A stretch of DNA of 8,584 bases, taken from NCBI GenBank assembly GCA_019314155.1, contig JAFCZV010000064.1, forward strand, positions 1-8,584, in the 5' to 3' direction. Both the position numbers and the translations under genes were made by a program. Shown here one piece after another: positions 5,278 to 8,584 of the stretch. Origin of the DNA: Deltaproteobacteria bacterium. Its GTDB lineage: Bacteria > Desulfobacterota > Desulfobacteria > Desulfobacterales > UBA11574. Position 1 is the first letter of the stretch; every line of letters begins with the position of its first letter. Below the pieces are notes generated by a model, which worked only from the letters and a program-made list of their open reading frames with translations, ran no database searches and was not told the origin of the DNA.

Positions 5278-5637
5278 ATGGGCAACTATAAAAAGCACTT
5301 ACAAATTGCACGGGAAAAACTAAAAGCGGTAAGAGATGCCTTTGACAAAGGTCTGTATACTGTTGTCGGAGATATTGCTACAAAAGTCGTTGAGCAACTT
5401 ATTGAAGCCGATGCCGCCAGGGAGAACATACACTTTGGAACTCATCGGGAGAGACATCAATTCTCGGGAAAAAGATACCCCGATGAAATAAATGCGGCCA
5501 TGAAAAAAGTATGGTTTGCCTATGGTGATCTTGGTTATGACGGTGTTAATGGTGACAGGGCCAAAAAAGCGATGGAAAATCTCGATCAAATATTGAAATT
5601 TTTCGGGAAAAACTTTGGTGAACCGATTGAAAAATAA
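5278..5637 (+). CDS. HEPN-domain protein, probable toxin of a HEPN-MNT module
   Basis: This 119-aa all-helical protein has a first helix pair KHLQIAREKLKAVRDAFDKGLYTVVGDIATKVVEQLIEADAA that fits HEPN domains ('A..kL..A...l..g.y..a...a..avE'). HEPN RNases usually show R-x4-6-H; here the charged segment ENIHFGTHRERHQF (49-62) is the likely equivalent, but the spacing is not canonical, so RNase activity is uncertain. The gene precedes and overlaps a minimal nucleotidyltransferase gene, the classic HEPN-MNT toxin-antitoxin pairing in which the MNT protein modifies and silences the HEPN toxin. Start ATG has AAGG eight bases upstream. Not visibly linked to an attC. Confidence 0.7.
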   Translation: MGNYKKHLQIAREKLKAVRDAFDKGLYTVVGDIATKVVEQLIEADAARENIHFGTHRERHQFSGKRYPDEINAAMKKVWFAYGDLGYDGVNGDRAKKAMENLDQILKFFGKNFGEPIEK

Positions 5638-6205
5638 AAATCTTTTCAGAAAGATAGTCACCAAACTATCTCCCATAGAAGATTTAAAAGCTATAATCCT
5701 TTACGGCAGTTTTGCGAGAGAAGACTATGGTCCGAGGTCTGATATTGATTTGATGTTAATTACAAATAAAAAAGAGACCGTCGAAAAAATACAAAATGCG
5801 ATCATATCACTGGAACTTGGCCGTAACATTCAGCCAGTTATCAGAACGGAAAAGGAGTTGGCCGAAACAGATTCCGGACTGTTGCAGAACCTGTTTCTTG
5901 AGGGAAAGATCCTGTTTTTGCGCGAGCTGCTCGACATTGATGTCTCTATGCTTCTCAATCTAAGGCCGTTTCTGCTTTATACCTTTGATTTAGGAAATTT
6001 GAACCAAAAAACAAAGGCAAAATTCAACCGGAAGTTTTATCCAAGAGCACGGGCGAATTATAATTATCCAGGGGAGCTTACCAAGCTGAAAGGAGAAAAG
6101 CTTGGTAGTGGTTGTGTATTGATTCCCTTTTCTGAAAAGAAGGCTGCTGAAAGATTTTTTAAATCGTATAAAGTATCATTCAATGCCAGGCGTATCTGGA
6201 AGTGA
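5618..6205 (+). CDS. MNT-type nucleotidyltransferase, probable antitoxin partner of the HEPN protein
   Basis: The N-terminal domain has the pol-beta-like nucleotidyltransferase signature: LYGSFARED followed by SDIDLML, with G30-S31 and D42-x-D44 (numbered from the GTG start), the exact G-S-x10-D-x-D spacing. Both catalytic aspartates are present. Residues about 110-195 form a second domain, rich in basic and aromatic residues, with YPGELTKLKGEKLGSGCVLIP; a similar tail occurs in other stand-alone nucleotidyltransferases but its role is unknown. Start choice is open: GTG 5618 with GGGA nine bases upstream, TTG 5615, or TTG 5627 with GGTGA five bases upstream. All overlap the HEPN gene, so translation is coupled. 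Expected to add AMP or another nucleotide to the HEPN partner. Confidence 0.82.
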   Translation: MNRLKNKNLFRKIVTKLSPIEDLKAIILYGSFAREDYGPRSDIDLMLITNKKETVEKIQNAIISLELGRNIQPVIRTEKELAETDSGLLQNLFLEGKILFLRELLDIDVSMLLNLRPFLLYTFDLGNLNQKTKAKFNRKFYPRARANYNYPGELTKLKGEKLGSGCVLIPFSEKKAAERFFKSYKVSFNARRIWK

Positions 6206-6229
6206 CTTTGGTCTATGAAATATTTTCCC

Positions 6230-6262
6230 ATCCAGTATCCAGCAACCAGCATCCAGTATCCC
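6230..6262. repeat. Heptanucleotide tandem repeat (ATCCAGT/ATCCAGC/AACCAGC)
   Basis: Four to five imperfect 7-base units read ATCCAGT, ATCCAGC, AACCAGC, ATCCAGT and a degraded last unit. Seven-base repeats of this kind are prone to slippage and are seen between genes in many genomes. It marks the downstream border of the HEPN-MNT region. No gene overlaps it. Confidence 0.8.
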
Positions 6263-6571
6263 CCATCAAGGCTCCCCGAGCCGCTCCTCAAGCCCCTTGG
6301 CACGACGAAGCTTCAGACGAAGACGGCCGAATGCTTTCGCGGGGCGCTCCTCAAGTCCCTCTTTGGACGCTCCCCACACCCTCTCTTGCAGGGCGCTCCT
6401 TCGCCGGCGCCACAGGCGCTACGGTCCGAATACGTAGTTTGGCTACGCATTTTTCTACGCGGTCCTAAGCATTGCTTTTTTTGATTTTATAGTTTATGGT
6501 CTGATATTCGATTTTCCGGCACGGCTGGATGTAAACATCTTGCACATACTGGGAGCCCGATCCCATGGCTA
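6263..6571. other. Geneless stretch, GC-rich in its first 200 bp, origin unknown
   Basis: About 6265-6465 is much more C/G-rich than its flanks. It contains three related short motifs, variants of GCGCTCCT (6286, 6342, 6391 areas), and the pair CTACGC...CTACGC near 6444-6461. Six-frame reading gives only proline/arginine-rich frames with no protein-like pattern. 6470-6571 returns to AT-rich sequence. It may be a remnant of an inserted dispersed element; no family is recognised and no attC is found. Confidence 0.4.
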
Positions 6572-7081
6572 TTGAAAAAGACAAAGCCCTTCTTTGCACA
6601 AGAAAGCGAAAAAGGGCTTTGTCTTTTTGTAAAGCATCTAGAGGGCTCTTTTGATCCGAACTTTCCGGTAATTGTCTGTCCAAACACAAATGTGTTAATG
6701 CTCAAGTTCATGGCAATGGTCCTGCAGGCTGGAGAAGGATTTAAAAAGTACGAACGAACGATACTTGAGTCACATCAGTCCACGAAGACCTCTGAAGCTG
6801 GCACTGCGCGTAGTCTGGCGAGATCTCTTGGAATCGAGATTAACAAGATCGAGTCAATCAGAGATCCCGCAATACAGGAAAACACACTTGGGATCCCGGC
6901 GAGTCATCTTGGAAGGCATGCTTTCCACAGAATTAAGATCAAAGATGACTCGGCAAGCATCACTCTCGAATCGAAGGTTATAGGGCCGGCACCTTATGCG
7001 GTTGGGCTATCTGAAATACTTCGAATCGTAATGACGAAGAAACTAGAAGCGAGAGTCTATGACGTCCTGGAGTTCTTCTGA
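6572..7081 (+). pseudogene. dapB: Orphan C-terminal domain of a DapB-like 4-hydroxy-tetrahydrodipicolinate reductase
   Basis: From FPVIVCPNTNVLMLKFMAMV (about residue 31) the product follows the substrate-binding domain of dihydrodipicolinate reductase: ESHQSTKT-x3-GTA (66-79; the place of the catalytic His/Lys and G-T-A binding loop), IRDPAIQENTLGIP, LGRHAFHRI (113-121), and the last strand EARVYDVLEF. The 'ESHQ' variant belongs to a divergent DapB subgroup. The whole N-terminal NAD(P)-binding Rossmann domain is absent; upstream sequence in this frame is a terminator hairpin and then unrelated DNA. The only start in this frame is a TTG inside the hairpin. It cannot be a working DapB for lysine synthesis. 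It is either a decayed fragment captured in the array or a stand-alone domain with another use; the conserved frame down to a normal stop leaves the second open. attC site G follows 70 bases later. Confidence 0.7.
6575..6628. terminator. Bidirectional rho-independent terminator-like hairpin
   Basis: The perfect 17-bp inverted repeat 6575-6591 / 6612-6628 (core GACAAAGCCCTT with AAGGGCTTTGTC) has a 20-base loop, five A at the left edge and five T at the right edge. It would stop transcription in both directions. It overlaps the first codons of the longest dapB-fragment frame, arguing that translation does not begin upstream of it. Confidence 0.6.
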
Positions 7082-7151
7082 GATGATTTGAATTGCCATG
7101 AATTGTGGTCAAACGTATGTTAAGTATATATATACAAAATAAATTAAAGAC

Positions 7152-7223
7152 TTCTAACCATTTTCTGCACCTGACTGGTGTTCCGCTGCGCTTCACACCA
7201 GGCAGGTGAGAAATACGTTCTAT
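7152..7223 (+). other. attC recombination site G (72 bp)
   Basis: R'' TTCTAAC (7152-7158) and R' GTTCTAT (7217-7223). The left arm TTTCT(7162-7166)-G-CACCTG(7168-7173)-A-CTGGTGT(7175-7181) pairs with ACACCAG(7195-7201)-g-CAGGTG(7203-7208)-AGAAA(7209-7213). G7167 is the extrahelical base; A7174 faces an unpaired G. The loop TCCGCTGCGCTTC resembles those of sites B and E. The 12-base palindrome GTATATATATAC (7124-7135) lies just upstream. Confidence 0.87.
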
Positions 7224-7231
7224 CTCAGGAC

Positions 7232-7615
7232 TTGACAAATCACACCACATTGATTGCTGTGATTGTCGGCGAACCCGAACGCAACAAAATAATTGAAATT
7301 ACAACAGGAACTACCCTTATTGGGCCTGGCTCTATTCCTTGGGAGATCGGTAATGCATTTTCGGCGATGTTTAAACAAAATCGGTTGGCGCTTGAGGAGG
7401 CCCAAAAGGGCTTATCGATTTTTAAAAGTATACCACTTCGGTTTATTGATCCAGACTTTGTCATGGCATTAAAGTTATCTAAACAATACAACATGTATGC
7501 CTATGATGCCTATTTCTTAGAATGCGCTATTCGGCATAAAGCACCTTTATTGACGTTGGATAAAAAACTTAAGGCATCAGCTCAAAATCTAAATCTTGAA
7601 CCCATGGAGGTTTAA
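7232..7615 (+). CDS. PIN-domain (VapC-like) toxin, N-terminus abnormal
   Basis: The 127 residues from the TTG at 7232 show a PIN fold: LIAVIVGEPER (7-17), PWEIGNAF with E38, MYAYDAYFLECA with D92, and LLTLDKKL with D110. The first catalytic aspartate, normally in a 'LLDTSxLIA' strand, is missing: the equivalent position reads T-N-H-T-T-L-I-A. Only eight bases separate attC R' from the TTG, leaving no room for the usual first strand unless translation starts inside the attC. A neighbouring frame reads CTTGAC-AAA-TCA (Leu-Asp-Lys-Ser) at 7231-7242, so a small indel could have shifted the start of the gene. Shine-Dalgarno AGGA is too close to TTG. The toxin may be inactive. It precedes its antitoxin by one base, the reverse of usual vapBC order. 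Confidence 0.7.
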   Translation: MTNHTTLIAVIVGEPERNKIIEITTGTTLIGPGSIPWEIGNAFSAMFKQNRLALEEAQKGLSIFKSIPLRFIDPDFVMALKLSKQYNMYAYDAYFLECAIRHKAPLLTLDKKLKASAQNLNLEPMEV

Positions 7616-7616
7616 T

Positions 7617-7835
7617 ATGCAAGTTTATACATATTCAGAAGCCCGGCAAAAGCTTGCTCTCGTCCTTGAACAGGCTGAAAACACAGGCAAAGTGCTAATC
7701 CGAAGGAAGGACGGTCGTACTTTCGCGTTGGTTCCAGAAAAAATAGCTTCTTCTCCCTTAGACGTTCCTTCGATTAAAGCCAGTATCACAACACAGGAAA
7801 TAGTGGATATTGTAAGGGAAGGGAGAGAAAGATAG
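7617..7835 (+). CDS. Phd/YefM-like antitoxin
   Basis: This 72-aa protein begins QVYTYSEARQKLALVLEQAENTGKVLIRRKDGRTFALVP, the N-terminal DNA-binding fold of the Phd/YefM family (strand, 'A.....l..vl..a...g.v.I.R..g..f.lv.'). The C-terminal third, SPLDVPSIKASITTQEIVDIVREGRER, would be the toxin-binding helix. Start ATG at 7617 is set by GGAGG (7606-7610) six bases upstream, inside the end of the toxin gene; the longer frame from 7596 is not needed. Only one base separates the two genes. The TAG stop (7833-7835) lies inside an R''-like box (ATAGAAC), as expected of a cassette gene. It would bind the upstream PIN protein and repress the operon. Confidence 0.85.
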   Translation: MQVYTYSEARQKLALVLEQAENTGKVLIRRKDGRTFALVPEKIASSPLDVPSIKASITTQEIVDIVREGRER

Positions 7836-7865
7836 AACAATTGCCTGAATTAATTGGGGTTAATT
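7832..7865 (+). other. Candidate left half of an attC site (H), ending at a RAYT element
   Basis: R''-like ATAGAAC (7832-7838) overlaps the antitoxin stop codon. It is followed by spacer AAT, TGCCT (7842-7846), a possible extrahelical G7847, and AAT, copying the left-arm spacing of sites B and E. TTAATTGGGG is present twice in tandem (7850-7869). The element starting at about 7866 then intervenes and no right arm (ATT-AGGCA-n3-GTTCTAT) is found after it. Confidence 0.45.
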
Positions 7866-8465
7866 GGGGGTCGGGTCACGTTAAGTGATTGACATTGCGT
7901 CAAAAATGGCGTAAAAACATCCCTAAAACGGTCTTAATCGACCGGTTTACCCCCAAAAACTGCCCTGTTAAGAGAAACAATGAAAAATGGCTCGTGCAAA
8001 AAGACATTTTATACCCGGCCATGACTGGCATACCCCGGATAAATTGGCTTCGCATTTAACAGGGTAAATTACCCACCGGTGCCATAAGAGAGAATTTCTT
8101 TTAAAATTCCCAAGAGATCGGCGCAAATGGATTGAGTGGCTATACCAGGCAAAGAAAAGATACAGCTGGACACAAAGCATTGCTGTTGGGAGTAAAACGT
8201 TTGTAGAGAAGATGAAGGAAGCCCTCGGGTTTCGAGCAAAAGGTAGAAAGATAATTTGCGCTGACGATACCTTTGCACTTCGGGAAGTGCAGATGCCATA
8301 TGGCAAAGCTAATAATCTGGATTCCGGAAACACATTTTTGTGGGATCAACCACCACCATCCTTAATCGGCCAGTTTTAGGGAAAAACCGGTCGATTAAGA
8401 CCCAAATACCGGTGTTTTTAGGTGTCTTTTCTCGATTTTTCAATATGTTACTGTGGCCCGACCCC
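7866..8465 (+). mobile_element. REP-associated (IS200-like, RAYT) transposon remnant
   Basis: A ~600-bp element bounded by GGGGGTCGGGTCAC (7866-7879) and, inverted, GTGGCCCGACCCC (8453-8465). A perfect 19-bp inverted repeat lies inside (7930-7948 with 8384-8402; core TTAATCGACCGG), and each side folds further: AAAC-GGTC/GACCGGTTT at 7925-7948, and TTAATCGGCC (8363-8372) with GGTCGATTAA (8389-8398). These hairpins are the REP-like structures recognised by Y1 HUH transposases. The transposase gene inside is broken. It belongs to the same family as the MITE at 4700. Confidence 0.8.
7987..8379 (+). pseudogene. RAYT (IS200-like Y1 HUH) transposase with internal deletion and stop
   Basis: The frame starts ATG 7987 with MARAKRHFIPGHDWH, the standard N-terminus of this transposase subgroup. 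After 12 extra codons (8032-8067) that end in an in-frame TAA (8065-8067), it resumes with ITHRCHKREFLLKFPRDRRKW, the expected continuation. At about 8164 (AKKRYS) it jumps directly to WTQSIAVGSKTFVEKMKEAL, which is the C-terminal part of the family, and runs to TAG at 8377-8379. The lost middle would hold the HUH motif (N-H-x-H-L-L) and the catalytic tyrosine. The remaining reading frame after the stop is intact. Catalytically dead; any movement would need a transposase in trans. Identification rests on remembered family sequence features. Confidence 0.8.
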
Positions 8466-8467
8466 TT

Positions 8468-8584
8468 TACCGGAGCGTTCTGGGATTTATGGGACTTTAC
8501 ATGGGGCTGTTCGTTTTTTCCACGGTGCTCATCGCCGGCATGGGGGTGGATCTTGTGACGTCCATTTCTTCGGTTGCGGCCACC
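8468..8584 (+). pseudogene. trkH: Internal fragment of a TrkH/KtrB-family potassium transporter
   Basis: The frame from 8468 to the window end reads RSVLGFMGLYMGLFVFSTVLIAGM, a membrane helix, then GVDLVTSISSVAAT. This is the helix and pore entry found just before the last G-N-x-G-P selectivity segment of TrkH ('GLDlxTaxSaVAAtLgNvGPG'). The hundreds of residues that should precede it are missing: the RAYT element ends at 8465, so the gene is cut off by the element or by a deletion at its edge. The gene may continue intact beyond the window. Family assignment from one helix and the following motif is fairly confident. Confidence 0.65.

Noticed and set aside
6202..6484. Proline/arginine-rich frames in the GC-rich stretch
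   Set aside because: Low-complexity translations of the heptamer and GC-rich DNA in two overlapping frames, with no conserved motif.
6565..6635. Short frame MAIEKDKALL... from ATG 6565
   Set aside because: Only 23 codons, running through the hairpin and out of frame with the dapB domain; not credible as a gene.
7968..8349. Minus-strand frames over the transposon remnant
   Set aside because: They are antisense shadows of the RAYT pseudogene, which is clearly recognisable on the plus strand.
8477..8483. GTTCTGG as R' box (right half of attC H)
   Set aside because: The preceding bases do not pair with the left arm at 7842-7850, and the sequence is in frame with clear TrkH residues.

Overview
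The window looks like a cassette array of a sedentary chromosomal integron, probably from an anaerobic Desulfobacterota-type (deltaproteobacterial) genome. The array is established by sequence: imperfect hairpins of 63-105 bp recur between the genes with the architecture of attC recombination sites. Each has outer 7-nt boxes ending AAC (R'') and beginning GTT (R'), a ~3-nt unpaired spacer, and a 5-bp arm followed by extrahelical bases always on the left arm. All sites point the same way, so cassettes read left to right and the integrase/attI would lie beyond the left edge. The organism call is only an inference from gene flavour, moderate AT content and the RAYT/REP-like elements.

Layout. (1) 1-499: 3' part of a flavodoxin-like NADPH-dependent FMN reductase whose stop codon lies inside its attC. 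(2) 500-1329: vapBC toxin-antitoxin cassette, reversed, with its own consensus promoter. (3) 1330-2103: solitary PD-(D/E)XK nuclease-like protein with a weaker attC. (4) 2104-3156: unknown 220-aa protein with a long attC. (5) 3157-3949: higBA-type toxin-antitoxin cassette, reversed, with its own promoter. (6) 3950-~4699: zinc-finger/pRiA4b ORF-3-like protein with only a candidate left half of an attC, which ends at a 250-290 bp RAYT/REP-type MITE.

4994-6571 shows no attC. It has two small tandem repeats, a HEPN-MNT type toxin-antitoxin pair with a promoter framed by an inverted repeat, a heptanucleotide repeat and a GC-rich stretch of unknown nature. Then come a strong bidirectional terminator-like hairpin and an orphan DapB C-terminal domain, followed by another clear attC (7152-7223). 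The next cassette holds a PIN-domain toxin with an abnormal N-terminus placed before a Phd/YefM-like antitoxin. Its candidate attC left half runs into a second element of the same RAYT family, which carries a doubly broken transposase gene. Beyond that element the window ends in an internal fragment of a TrkH potassium transporter.

Together: four toxin-antitoxin modules lie in 8.6 kb. Two sit antisense to the array with their own promoters, as is usual for modules thought to stabilise silent cassette arrays. Two related HUH-transposase-derived elements mark the places where the cassette pattern breaks down. Both lie 34-36 nt inside apparent attC left arms, near where the hairpin apex would be; this is the most interesting hypothesis in the window and is unproven.
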